Shown here: in pieces, positions 17,075-27,052 of the stretch | Layout of the letters: each line of letters opens with the position of its first letter | Position numbering within the stretch: the stretch's first letter is position 1 | Assembly: GCF_019443125.1 (NCBI RefSeq) | Contig: NZ_JAHYXK010000006.1 | Coordinates: 1-64,000, forward strand | Source of the DNA: Pontibacter aydingkolensis | GTDB taxonomy: Bacteria; Bacteroidota; Bacteroidia; Cytophagales; Hymenobacteraceae | Length of the DNA stretch: 64,000 nt | Direction: 5' to 3' | The notes under the pieces: generated by a model | The model's input: the letters and a program-made list of their open reading frames with translations, nothing else | The model's database searches: none | What the model was told of the DNA's origin: nothing | Position numbers and translations under genes: made by a program

Positions 17075-18331
17075 ATGAATAAATCAGCTTTTCTTAAACT
17101 GATAAAACAGGTAGCCAACATCTCCGACCAGCAAACCGAAGAGCTGGAGAAGGTGGCCGCTACTTTCCCTTATTGCCAGACTGCCCACCTCCTACTTGCT
17201 AAATCTGCTTACGATAAAGGAAGTATGCTTTCGACGCAGCGTTTACGCAAAGCCTCGTCGTATGCCACTGATCGCCAACTGTTAAAACGCATTATTTATA
17301 CTTCTACTGTTGCAGAGCCTGTATTTGAAGAAAGTATAACAGCAACACCACAGGAAGAAACTTTACCGATTCAGGCTGAACAAACTTTAGCTACAACTGA
17401 AAGTATACCTACAGCGGAAATTATACTTGAAGAACCTACGAATACTGCTCCACCTGTAACTGAAGCTACCTCAGATGATTATGAGCCGGCTGATATAGAG
17501 GAAATATTTGAGGAGGTAAGCGAAGAAAATCAACCGGAGTTTAGCACCCAGGAAGCAGAAGAAGAATCTCCTGCAGCATTAGAGGCAGAGCAACAGCAGA
17601 TAGACTCGGAGCTGGCCATGTTGCTCACCATCAACAGTCTCAGCTCATCCTTTACAGATTTACTGGCTCAAAAACCTGATCCAGACCCTGAACCAGAATC
17701 AGAGGCACCATCCCTTGGCATAGCGGACCACCTGACAGAAACAGGAGAAGCTCTATCGGAATTAGAGGCATCAGAAAATATACCTGCCGATACTATCTAT
17801 GAAGAAGACACTCCCGCTGAATCAGGAAAGGATGCGGCAGACGCAGAGATAAACTATTCTTTTGATGAAATAGACCGCCTATATGCCGAAGATGCTCTTG
17901 GTTACTGGATGGGCTCCAGCCGTATGGGCGAGCTTCTGCAGCTAAAGGATGATTATACGCGCCAGCGCCCTCAGGCCTTTCATCCCGAGCTTATTTTAGA
18001 GTATAGCAAGACCCACGAACTGGAAAAAGCAGTGCAAACCACACAGCATTCGTTAAGCAACCAGTTAGACCTGATAGACCAGTTTTTAAAGCTTAATCCA
18101 AGGCTTAAAACGATGGCAAATTTCAAGTTGAAGCCTGAGCCTCAGGAGGATTTATCGCTTAAGAGCACCAAGATCAAAAAAGGAATGGCATCCGAAAGCC
18201 TGGCCAACATATTCGTGAAACAAGGCAAGGTGAAAAAAGCAGTTAAAATATATGAGCAACTCATTTTGAAAAATCCGGAAAAAAAGAGTTACTTTGCTGA
18301 ACAGATAGAAAAATTACAAAACTTAAGTTAA
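17075..18331 (+). CDS. Acidic cytoplasmic protein with C-terminal TPR
   Basis: 418 residues, no signal peptide. Residues 1-90 are an ordered helical region (FPYCQTAHLLLAKSAYDKGS); residues about 100-265 are strongly acidic, rich in Glu, Pro, Thr and Ala and likely disordered; residues about 375-415 form a TPR-like unit (ANIFVKQGKVKKAVKIYEQL). I do not know its function. It stands between lptE and secG with the secG start 1 base after its stop, so it is translated in step with the secretion subunit. The disordered region is the part most likely to vary between relatives. Confidence 0.75.
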   Translation: MNKSAFLKLIKQVANISDQQTEELEKVAATFPYCQTAHLLLAKSAYDKGSMLSTQRLRKASSYATDRQLLKRIIYTSTVAEPVFEESITATPQEETLPIQAEQTLATTESIPTAEIILEEPTNTAPPVTEATSDDYEPADIEEIFEEVSEENQPEFSTQEAEEESPAALEAEQQQIDSELAMLLTINSLSSSFTDLLAQKPDPDPEPESEAPSLGIADHLTETGEALSELEASENIPADTIYEEDTPAESGKDAADAEINYSFDEIDRLYAEDALGYWMGSSRMGELLQLKDDYTRQRPQAFHPELILEYSKTHELEKAVQTTQHSLSNQLDLIDQFLKLNPRLKTMANFKLKPEPQEDLSLKSTKIKKGMASESLANIFVKQGKVKKAVKIYEQLILKNPEKKSYFAEQIEKLQNLS

Positions 18332-18332
18332 T

Positions 18333-18719
18333 ATGTACATCGCCCTTATCAGTATTATTGTATTCATTTGCGTGCTGCTTATTTTGGTTGTGTTGGCTCA
18401 GAATCCTAAAGGAGGCGGACTATCAAGCCAGTTTGGCGGTAGCACCAGCCAGCTTATGGGTGTAAAGCGCACCGGTGACCTGCTGGAGAAACTAACCTGG
18501 GGCTTTGCCATAGCACTGGTTGTTCTTACACTTGGCACACACATGATGGTTGGTACTGCTAACCAGCAAGGTGCTGGCGAAAGATCGATCAATGAAGAAC
18601 GCGCTCGTCAGTCTAACTTGCCTGCTGCCCCTGCTACATTGCCAGGAGCAACAGAAGAGAACCCTGCAGCTATTCCTGATGCAGCTGAGATTCCAGCTAT
18701 GATTGACACAGCTAACTAA
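18333..18719 (+). CDS. secG: Preprotein translocase subunit SecG
   Basis: 128 residues, with two membrane helices (about 2-22 and 50-70) around the loop QNPKGGGLSSQFGG, the hallmark of SecG. The C-terminal 45 residues are an Ala/Pro/Glu-rich tail, longer than in E. coli but common in Bacteroidota. SecG assists SecYEA in pushing proteins through the inner membrane. It ends the run that starts at the sigma-54 activator and is followed by a strong terminator. Confidence 0.92.
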   Translation: MYIALISIIVFICVLLILVVLAQNPKGGGLSSQFGGSTSQLMGVKRTGDLLEKLTWGFAIALVVLTLGTHMMVGTANQQGAGERSINEERARQSNLPAAPATLPGATEENPAAIPDAAEIPAMIDTAN

Positions 18720-18741
18720 GCAACCAAGTATAAAGTATAAG

Positions 18742-18777
18742 CAAAGCCGGCCCTATAAGCCGGCTTTGTTGTTTTTT
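18742..18777 (+). terminator. Intrinsic terminator after secG
   Basis: CAAAGCCGGC (18742-18751) and GCCGGCTTTG (18759-18768) form a perfect 10-base stem with a 7-base loop, followed by TTGTTTTTT. It separates the secG transcript from groESL. Confidence 0.85.
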
Positions 18778-18790
18778 GTGCTGTCGTAAC

Positions 18791-18916
18791 CTGTCATACG
18801 TATAGTAAAAAGTTCCATCAGTCTGCCAAATATGTCAAACCTGTCAGGTAACGCAGCGTTAAAAGCTGAAAATTTGGCCTGAAATGTCAGAACAGAGGCA
18901 TTGGCACAGGAAATGA
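18791..18916 (+). promoter_or_regulatory. groESL control region: repeated TGTCA words and a sigma-54-like promoter
   Basis: CTGTCA occurs at 18791 and 18841, ATGTCA at 18832 and 18884, and CTGAAATGTCAG (18879-18890) is a short imperfect palindrome. Downstream, TGGCAC at 18902-18907 is followed at the exact sigma-54 spacing by ATGA (consensus TTGC), so GG and the -12 G are kept but the following C is A. A TATAAT-like AT-rich run at 18931-18940 is an alternative. No CIRCE element is present. Use of sigma-54 here is an inference. Confidence 0.4.
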
Positions 18917-18976
18917 TAGTACCCCATTGGTTATAATTTTTAATATCAACCATAAAACTTCATAACATAACAAACT

Positions 18977-19267
18977 ATGTCAATCAGCATTAAACCATTA
19001 GCAGACAGAGTAATTGTAGCTCCTGCTGCAGCAGAAGAAAAAACAAAGTCTGGTATCATTATTCCTGATACTGCTAAAGAGAAGCCACAGCGTGGTGAGG
19101 TAGTAGCCGTTGGCGAGGGTAAAGTATCTGAGCAGGGTTCTTTAATGAAGCCGCAGGTAAAAGTTGGCGACCAGGTATTATATGGTAAATACGCAGGTAC
19201 AGATATCTCTGTAGACGGAAACGATTACCTGATCATGCGTGAGTCAGATATTCTGGCTGTACTTTAA
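18977..19267 (+). CDS. groES: Co-chaperonin GroES
   Basis: 96 residues, full length. GroES caps the GroEL ring during ATP-driven protein folding. Family landmarks are [10 protein letters not shown] (about 5-14), the mobile loop ([20 protein letters not shown]) that binds GroEL, and LYGKYAGT near the C-terminus. It is 39 bases ahead of groEL with no terminator between, the standard operon. The codons are strongly biased and AAGTATA words are absent. Confidence 0.98.
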   Translation: MSISIKPLADRVIVAPAAAEEKTKSGIIIPDTAKEKPQRGEVVAVGEGKVSEQGSLMKPQVKVGDQVLYGKYAGTDISVDGNDYLIMRESDILAVL

Positions 19268-19282
19268 TTCAAACCATTTTAA

Positions 19283-20947
<1,665 letters not shown>

Positions 20948-20974
20948 TCAGACACATCCCATAGTATAAATAAG

Positions 20975-21007
20975 AAAGCCCCTGCGTCTGATGATGCAGG
21001 GGCTTTT
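20975..21007. terminator. Bidirectional terminator between groEL and the lipoprotein gene
   Basis: AAAGCCCCTGC (20975-20985) pairs with GCAGGGGCTTT (20996-21006), giving a strong GC stem with A and T tracts on both sides. It can end groESL from the left and the leftward lipoprotein gene (stop at 21025) from the right. Confidence 0.85.
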
Positions 21008-21024
21008 ACTTTCATAGCCTTTCA

Positions 21025-21636
21025 TTACAGAGGCCTGATCTTGATGTTGATGTCATGTGGGGCAACCTCATCGCCTCCAAAATATGGATATAATTGGTAA
21101 GCGTCTGATATGCCGCTACATCCTCTTGGTAGCTCTACCCCAATACCGTCAACCTTAAAAATATACTTTCCATCCTCGAGTATCAGTTCGCAAAGGGCTG
21201 CTTTACCCAAAGTTATACTTGTAATATACACAGACTGACGGCTCCCGCCTTTATAAGTATAAGCATGCAACTCTAGCTGGTTATTACTCCAACGCCAGCC
21301 TATGCGCGCGCTGTTTACCTGGTGGTGCGAGCCACAGTCGGATACCCCGTAAAGCTTATTGATGTCATATTGGTTCTCTGGTTTGGCAGAAGTATAAATA
21401 GCGGTGCTATCAAACGTTACTTCAAACCGCAATTTCTGTGCTTTAAGTGTTTTGAAAGAATTATTGGTAGATGTGTGAGAGCCTTTTTTGATAGTATAAA
21501 CAATAGACTCAGGCGCTGGCAGTACAGAGTTTTCCGCCACATCGGTTGCCTCTGACATTGTTTGGCAGGATGCCATAGAGGCACACAATGAAAGCAGAGC
21601 CAAAACATGGCTATACTTCCGGGTAAAAGTAAACAT
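21025..21636 (-). CDS. Lipoprotein of unknown function
   Basis: 203 residues. A signal peptide with a lipobox-like SMASC (Cys about residue 24) predicts a lipoprotein. The mature part looks like a single beta-rich domain with paired Cys (SDCGS, ALCEL, RGCSG) that may form disulfides, and segments such as NNQLELHAYTYKGG and KYIFKVDGIGVELP. I do not recognise the family. The gene stands alone between two terminators and contains six AAGTATA/TATACTT words in 0.6 kb, among the highest densities here. Confidence 0.75.
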   Translation of the reverse strand: MFTFTRKYSHVLALLSLCASMASCQTMSEATDVAENSVLPAPESIVYTIKKGSHTSTNNSFKTLKAQKLRFEVTFDSTAIYTSAKPENQYDINKLYGVSDCGSHHQVNSARIGWRWSNNQLELHAYTYKGGSRQSVYITSITLGKAALCELILEDGKYIFKVDGIGVELPRGCSGISDAYQLYPYFGGDEVAPHDINIKIRPL

Positions 21637-21744
21637 GGGTAATTAGTATAATTATAGAATAGGCAAAATGATTAATTTATAACTTATTTAATCATAGTTA
21701 AGTAGACAGGAAAAACAGAATTGCAAATCTATAAAACATTATAA

Positions 21745-21780
21745 ATAAAAAAAGCCCCCGACTCATAAAATCGAGGGCTT
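21745..21780 (-). terminator. Intrinsic terminator after the POT transporter gene
   Basis: Read on the minus strand, AAGCCCTCGA (21780-21771) pairs with TCGGGGGCTT (21761-21752), one G-T pair, followed by a run of T residues. It lies about 30 bases beyond the transporter's stop codon. Confidence 0.8.
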
Positions 21781-21808
21781 CTTCCCTAATAATTAAGCTT
21801 TATGGTTC

Positions 21809-23383
21809 TTAATGGATACCGTGCATCCACTTACGCATTAATGGAGTAAGTATAAGTGCCAGTACTGCAAATCCGAATGCTACATAACCGATTTGCTCAA
21901 AAACACCTGTGTATACCATTAACGACTGCATCCCAGATACTTCAGCTTCTCCCTCTCCACTTACTGATGTAAGCTTTGCAATTGCACCGGCAATATAGTG
22001 CGCAAATGACGAAGATAGGAACCAGATACCCATGATAAAGGATACGATCTTTTTAGGCGATAATTCTGTTACTTTTGAAAGCCCTACAGGCGAAATAAAC
22101 AACTCACCTGTTGTTATCAGCATATAACCCAGGATAAGGAACCAGATAGATACTCTGCCATCAGCATCAGCAAAATTAGCACTCCAGGCAAAAATCAAGA
22201 AACCTAAACCTAATTGGGCTATACCCAAAGCAAATTTAACCGGCGTGTATGGGTTCATGCGCATTCTGGAGAAGAACAGCCACATAGCTGAGAATGGTAG
22301 CGCAAATAACACGATAAAGAACGGGTTAATAGAGTTTGTCTGGGCAGCATTCATGAACGTAAGGTTCACGTTACGCTCAGCAAAAAGTGTTAAAGAAGAA
22401 CCAGCCTGCTCAAAGAAAGACCAGAAAACGGTGATAAAGAAAGTAAGCAGGATAACAACGAACAAGCGCTCACGCTCCTTTTTCTCTTCTTTTACTAAGC
22501 TATAGATCAGTATCAGGGCAATAACCGGCAGTAGGATATAGTTCATTACAATTCCGATCAAGCTACCGTCGAAGTTGGTCATTCCAAAACCAGGAAGGTC
22601 TAATGAGCCATGGAAAAGAAGAATGCCTAAAAAAGGTAAAGCTACAACAGACAGAATAGACACCCAGTTACCTCTCGATATACCGGCAACTTTCTCCTTA
22701 ACCAGAGCAGGGTCGGCAGGAAGTCCTCTGTCACCAAATACGCCGCTTCTGGAGCCATTCCAGAACATAAGTAAGCCTATTAACATACCTACGCCAGCTG
22801 CGCCAAAACCATAATGCCAGCCGTAGGTTACTCCTAACCATCCGCAGACAATTGGAGCCAGCATAGCACCTATGTTAATGCCCATGTAAAAAATGGTGAA
22901 GCCTGCATCTCTTCTGGCATCGCCCTGTGCATAAAGCGTACCTACCATTGTAGAAATATTTGGCTTAAAAAATCCATTTCCTACAATCAAAAGTGCGAGT
23001 GCTCCGTAGAAGAAAACCGGGTGCTCAACAGCAAGCGCAAAATGGCCAAATGCCATAAGTACGGCACCCAACATAATAGACTTTCGGTATCCCAGTAATT
23101 TATCTGCGATCATGCCACCTATTACTGGTGTGGCATAAACTAAGGCGCCATAAGCTGCGTAAATACCAAAAGCGACGTTATCGCTATATAGTAAATCGTT
23201 AACCATGTACAGAACCAACAGTGCGCGCATACCATAAAAGCTGAAGCGCTCCCATAGTTCGGCAAAGAACAGATAGAACAATCCTTTAGGGTGTCCAAAC
23301 ATTTCCGGCCCAGTCGGCTCAGCTCCCATAGGGGCAGCATGCTCCGATATCTTGTCGGTGACAGTGTGTTCTCTTAATGACAT
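21809..23383 (-). CDS. Proton-dependent oligopeptide transporter, POT family
   Basis: 524 residues, about 12-14 membrane helices. The POT signature is visible near the N-terminus as ELWERFSFYGMRALL (about 41-55), where ExxER binds the proton and the Tyr-Gly motif lies in helix 1; a second conserved stretch is FTIFYMGINIGAML (about 162-175). Members of the major facilitator superfamily in this group import di- and tripeptides with protons. Bacteroidota members are often longer than E. coli DtpA in the loop between helices 6 and 7. It is monocistronic, with its own terminator. Confidence 0.9.
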   Translation of the reverse strand: MSLREHTVTDKISEHAAPMGAEPTGPEMFGHPKGLFYLFFAELWERFSFYGMRALLVLYMVNDLLYSDNVAFGIYAAYGALVYATPVIGGMIADKLLGYRKSIMLGAVLMAFGHFALAVEHPVFFYGALALLIVGNGFFKPNISTMVGTLYAQGDARRDAGFTIFYMGINIGAMLAPIVCGWLGVTYGWHYGFGAAGVGMLIGLLMFWNGSRSGVFGDRGLPADPALVKEKVAGISRGNWVSILSVVALPFLGILLFHGSLDLPGFGMTNFDGSLIGIVMNYILLPVIALILIYSLVKEEKKERERLFVVILLTFFITVFWSFFEQAGSSLTLFAERNVNLTFMNAAQTNSINPFFIVLFALPFSAMWLFFSRMRMNPYTPVKFALGIAQLGLGFLIFAWSANFADADGRVSIWFLILGYMLITTGELFISPVGLSKVTELSPKKIVSFIMGIWFLSSSFAHYIAGAIAKLTSVSGEGEAEVSGMQSLMVYTGVFEQIGYVAFGFAVLALILTPLMRKWMHGIH

Positions 23384-23543
23384 AGATTAAAAATAGTTGA
23401 TTGTTTAGTTAGGTTATGCATACAAAGAAGGTAAATATATCAGATTAGAAGCAAACAGACAAATATTTTACACTACTCCGTAACAGTATGTGCAATCTTG
23501 CGCAATATTTGCATAACACAATATTTTGATAAACATTTTTTTA

Positions 23544-23551
23544 TACTTTTG
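23544..23551 (+). promoter_or_regulatory. Candidate -7 element for pckA
   Basis: TACTTTTG matches TAnnTTTG, 50 bases before the pckA ATG. A TTTTG at 23524-23528 lies 15 bases upstream, a little short of the usual spacing. The same TATACTTTTG context is found before the tRNA-Asp genes. Confidence 0.45.
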
Positions 23552-23601
23552 TACAGTAGTTGTGATGCAAACCGTTTAAAATCAAAACCCAAAAAATTCA
23601 A

Positions 23602-25212
23602 ATGAAAGTAACTGGATATAAATCTAAGGTTGGTCTTGAAAATCTTGGTATTAAGCAGGCTAAAGAGGTGCTTTGGAACCTTACCCCTGCTGAGCTGGTA
23701 GAAGAGGCCATTAAAAACGGCGAAGGTGTTTTAACGGATACAGGTGCGCTGATGTGCGACACAGGTAAATTCACTGGACGTTCTCCAAAGGACAGATTTG
23801 TGGTGAAGGACGCTAAAACAGAGGATACAGTTTGGTGGGGCGACATAAACATCGCTTTTGACCCTGAGAAATTCGACCAACTACATGATAAGATGGTTGA
23901 CTTCCTGAAAGACCGTAAACTTTATGTGCGCGATGCTTATGCCGGAGCACACCCTGACTACCGTTTAAATTTACGTATTGTTAACACTCAGGCATGGCAG
24001 AACCTTTTCTGCAACAACATGTTTCTGCGCTTAACACAGGATGAGATTGACAACCACACGCCAGAATTTACCATTATCTGTGCCCCTGAGTTTGAAGCTG
24101 ACCCTGCAGTTGACGGAACACGCCAGTCTAATTTTGCGATCATCAACTTTACCAAGAACATGATCCTGATAGGTGGTACAGGCTACGCCGGTGAGATGAA
24201 AAAAGGCATCTTCGGGGTACTAAACTATATCCTTCCGCAGGAGCGCAACACCTTGTCTATGCACTGCTCTGCCAACGTAGGAAAAGATGGTGACACAGCT
24301 ATCTTCTTTGGACTTTCAGGCACAGGCAAAACCACTCTTTCTGCAGACCCTAACCGTGGCCTGATCGGTGACGATGAACATGGCTGGACAAAAGACAGTG
24401 TATTTAACTTTGAAGGTGGCTGCTATGCAAAGGTTATTGACCTTACCCACGAAAAAGAGCCGCAGATATGGGATGCCATAAAATTCGGAGCTATTGTAGA
24501 GAATACACGTTTTGAAGAAGGCACACGCACAGTAGACTATACGAATAACTCTGTTACAGAAAATACACGTACGGCCTACCCTATTCACCACATCGATAAC
24601 GCCATTGAACCATCAAGAGCTGATATTCCAAAGAATATCTTCTTCCTTACAGCAGATGCGTTTGGTGTGTTGCCTCCGATCTCCAAACTAAATACCAGCC
24701 AGGCCATGTATCACTTTATTTCTGGTTACACCGCTAAGGTTGCAGGTACTGAAGTTGGAGTGACAGAGCCACAAACAACTTTCTCTGCCTGCTTTGGAGC
24801 TGCTTTCTTACCCCTGCACCCAACAAAGTATGCAGAAATGCTTGGCAAGAAAATGAGTGAGAATAATGTTAATGTGTGGCTGATCAATACAGGTTGGACA
24901 GGTGGCCCTTACGGTGTAGGTTCGCGTATGAAGCTGCCTTATACTCGTGCTATGATCACAGCAGCACTTAACGGAGAACTTGACAACGTGAAGTTTACCA
25001 AGCATCCGATATTTGGCGTTGAAATGCCGGATACTTGCCCTAATGTACCAGACGAGGTACTAAACCCACGCAATACATGGGCAAACAAAGAAGAGTACGA
25101 TGCAAAAGCTACTGACCTGGCTTCTAAGTTTGTTAGAAACTTCCAGAAGTATGCAGACTATGCTAACGATGAGATCTTAGCCGGTGCACCTAATGTTGAA
25201 GTAACAGCTTAA
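23602..25212 (+). CDS. pckA: Phosphoenolpyruvate carboxykinase (ATP)
   Basis: 536 residues, full length for the ATP-using family. It converts oxaloacetate and ATP to PEP, CO2 and ADP in gluconeogenesis, or runs in reverse in some Bacteroidota. Catalytic landmarks are present: TGRSPKDRF (about 53-61), the P-loop FGLSGTGKTTLS (about 235-246), GDDEHGW and the adenine-binding region near NTGWTGGPYGVG. Single gene with its own promoter and terminator, codon-optimised. Confidence 0.97.
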   Translation: MKVTGYKSKVGLENLGIKQAKEVLWNLTPAELVEEAIKNGEGVLTDTGALMCDTGKFTGRSPKDRFVVKDAKTEDTVWWGDINIAFDPEKFDQLHDKMVDFLKDRKLYVRDAYAGAHPDYRLNLRIVNTQAWQNLFCNNMFLRLTQDEIDNHTPEFTIICAPEFEADPAVDGTRQSNFAIINFTKNMILIGGTGYAGEMKKGIFGVLNYILPQERNTLSMHCSANVGKDGDTAIFFGLSGTGKTTLSADPNRGLIGDDEHGWTKDSVFNFEGGCYAKVIDLTHEKEPQIWDAIKFGAIVENTRFEEGTRTVDYTNNSVTENTRTAYPIHHIDNAIEPSRADIPKNIFFLTADAFGVLPPISKLNTSQAMYHFISGYTAKVAGTEVGVTEPQTTFSACFGAAFLPLHPTKYAEMLGKKMSENNVNVWLINTGWTGGPYGVGSRMKLPYTRAMITAALNGELDNVKFTKHPIFGVEMPDTCPNVPDEVLNPRNTWANKEEYDAKATDLASKFVRNFQKYADYANDEILAGAPNVEVTA

Positions 25213-25238
25213 GCTGAATTTAAGTACAACTAAAAAAA

Positions 25239-25270
25239 GCCTCTTTGCCTAGTGCAAAGAGGCTTTTTTT
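25239..25270 (+). terminator. Intrinsic terminator after pckA
   Basis: GCCTCTTTGC (25239-25248) and GCAAAGAGGC (25254-25263) form a perfect 10-base stem with a 5-base loop, followed by seven T residues and preceded by an A-run, so it could act both ways. Confidence 0.9.
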
Positions 25271-25474
25271 ATTAAGCCAGAGATGACCTCTAAAGTATAC
25301 TTTCGTATATTTAAGAAAACTAAGGGTGAGTTTTGTAGAGCTTTCATATTTAATAAAGTATGTAAGGTCTTAAAAAGCATTTTTCTGGCAAATAGTTATA
25401 GACAAAATGTATTTCATTGCTTAAGCAAAAGCCCAATTTTCAATTTAACAATCAACAATTCAACAATTAAATAA

Positions 25475-26191
25475 GTGCACCTATTTTATACCCCAGATAT
25501 TACGACCGGATTCTATACTTTACCTGAGGAAGAATCGAAGCACTGCACACGTGTGTTGCGTTTACACCATGGTGATACCATTTACCTTGTGGATGGCGTA
25601 GGTGGACTGTATACGGCAATTATTCAGGATGCAAATAACAAGAAATGCCAGCTACAGATTATAGATAAGCAGATAGAGTATGGTAAACTACCCTACTATA
25701 CGCACATTGCCGTTGCACCTACCAAGAACATGGACCGTATGGAGTGGTTTGTCGAGAAGGCCGTAGAGATTGGTGTAAGTGAAATTACGTTTTTGCTGTG
25801 TGAACACTCCGAACGCAGGCAGTTGCGCCTCGACAGGCTCGAAAAAATTGCCGTAAGTGCCATGAAACAGTCCCAGAAAGGGTATTTGCCTTTGCTTAAT
25901 GATCTGACTCCTTTCCATCGGTTTGTGCAAAAATCTCAGCCAGACGCTACCTTTATTGCCCACCTCGAAGACGATGCCACTAAAAGTATAAAGGAGCATT
26001 ATAAGTACGGTAATCCGCATTGTATCCTGATCGGTCCGGAAGGTGATTTCTCTACCGAAGAGATTTCGGCTGCTTATCAAGCCGGAATAAAGCCCGTAAC
26101 CTTAGGTAAAAGCAGACTTCGCACCGAAACCGCAGCCCTAGTTGCCTGCCACACGTTAAACGTACTACACGACATTTATGCACCGTTATAA
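25475..26191 (+). CDS. rsmE: 16S rRNA (uracil1498-N3)-methyltransferase
   Basis: 238 residues from a GTG start; the conserved HLFYTPDI opening follows at once, which fixes this start. RsmE is a SPOUT (knotted) methyltransferase that methylates U1498 of 16S rRNA. The C-terminal knot motifs are visible: LIGPEGDFSTEE and LGKSRLRTETAAL. The gap before it holds AT-rich words of the AACAATTTAACAATC type. It is 11 bases ahead of the DUF4159 gene, so the two are likely co-transcribed. Confidence 0.94.
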   Translation: MHLFYTPDITTGFYTLPEEESKHCTRVLRLHHGDTIYLVDGVGGLYTAIIQDANNKKCQLQIIDKQIEYGKLPYYTHIAVAPTKNMDRMEWFVEKAVEIGVSEITFLLCEHSERRQLRLDRLEKIAVSAMKQSQKGYLPLLNDLTPFHRFVQKSQPDATFIAHLEDDATKSIKEHYKYGNPHCILIGPEGDFSTEEISAAYQAGIKPVTLGKSRLRTETAALVACHTLNVLHDIYAPL

Positions 26192-26202
26192 GTAACCACT
26201 CA

Positions 26203-26895
26203 ATGTATAGCCACCGCATGCTGAAACGATCCATTATTGCCATATTATTAACTTTAGTTACTTGCGTTGCAGGTTTGGCGCAGAGCTATAGCTTTAAAAT
26301 TGCGAAACTAAAGTATAACGGCGGAGGCGACTGGTATGCAAACAAAACATCCCTCTCAAACCTGATTCAGTTCTGCAATCAAAACCTGAACACGAACATA
26401 GCCCCCGACGAGGCTGTAGTAGAAGTAGGCAGTCCGGAAATATTCAGCTATCCTTTTGTGCACATGACAGGCCATGGGAACGTGGTTTTTTCAGATGCAG
26501 AGGCGCTTAACCTGCGTAATTACCTGCTTAGCGGAGGCTTCCTGCACATCGACGACAACTATGGCCTGGATAAGTATGTAAGGCAGGAAATGAAGAAAGT
26601 GTTTCCGGAATATGAGTTTGTTGAGTTGCCATTCGATCACCCTATTTACAGACAGAAGTTTAATTTTACAGGTGGCCTGCCTAAGATCCATGAGCACGAC
26701 AACAAACCTCCACAAGGTTTTGGTATCGTGCACAAAGGCAGGTTAGTTTGCTTTTATACTTACGAAACCGATCTGGGTAACGGCTGGGAAGACCCTGAGA
26801 TTCATAACGACCCAGAGCATGTAAGGCAGCAGGCACTGCGCATGGGTGCAAACATAGTGACTTATGCCATTACACACGGCGACGGCCTGCAATAA
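26203..26895 (+). CDS. Exported DUF4159 protein
   Basis: 230 residues; the N-terminus is a signal peptide, and a second ATG at 26218 (MLKRSIIAILL) is an equally likely start. After cleavage near GLAQ the protein is one DUF4159 domain, with AKLKYNGGGDWYANKTSLSNL, a FVHMTGHG segment and LLSGGFLHIDDNYG, the last like the GG turn of ThuA/amidotransferase-like folds. The function of DUF4159 is not known. Short and stand-alone forms like this are common in Bacteroidota. Confidence 0.85.
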   Translation: MYSHRMLKRSIIAILLTLVTCVAGLAQSYSFKIAKLKYNGGGDWYANKTSLSNLIQFCNQNLNTNIAPDEAVVEVGSPEIFSYPFVHMTGHGNVVFSDAEALNLRNYLLSGGFLHIDDNYGLDKYVRQEMKKVFPEYEFVELPFDHPIYRQKFNFTGGLPKIHEHDNKPPQGFGIVHKGRLVCFYTYETDLGNGWEDPEIHNDPEHVRQQALRMGANIVTYAITHGDGLQ

Positions 26896-26896
26896 G

Positions 26897-26926
26897 AAAA
26901 GTATAATTCAGTTTCTTTATACTTTT
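26897..26926. repeat. Hairpin built from two opposed AAGTATA words
   Basis: AAAAGTATAA (26897-26906) is the exact complement of TTATACTTTT (26917-26926) across a 10-base loop, starting 2 bases after the DUF4159 stop codon. It could act as a weak bidirectional terminator although the stem is AT-rich. Confidence 0.6.
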
Positions 26927-27013
26927 AAAAGCTTGATTAAGCATACAGTGCGCCTAACTTAATCCAACTGAGAACATATATCCTTTGTTAAGTAACTTAA
27001 TTGTGCTTAAGTT

Positions 27014-27021
27014 TAAATTTG
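27014..27021 (+). promoter_or_regulatory. Candidate -7 element for the 27053 methyltransferase
   Basis: TAAATTTG is an exact TAnnTTTG match 31 bases before the ATG. No TTTG at the ideal distance was found. Confidence 0.35.
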
Positions 27022-27052
27022 GAATATCTTAGCTCTCACTTAATTTCTTATC

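Noticed and set aside
18753-18953. A leftward 66-codon frame between secG and groES
   Set aside because: It covers the probable groESL control region and starts beside the groES leader; no family features.
18720-18976. CIRCE operator before groES
   Set aside because: The TTAGCACTC-N9-GAGTGCTAA palindrome is not present in the gap.
25283-25474. A 63-codon frame directly before rsmE, ending where its GTG begins
   Set aside because: Lys/Phe/Asn-rich AT-driven composition, no recognisable motif, and its 3' half lies in a repeated AT-rich stretch; judged a chance frame.
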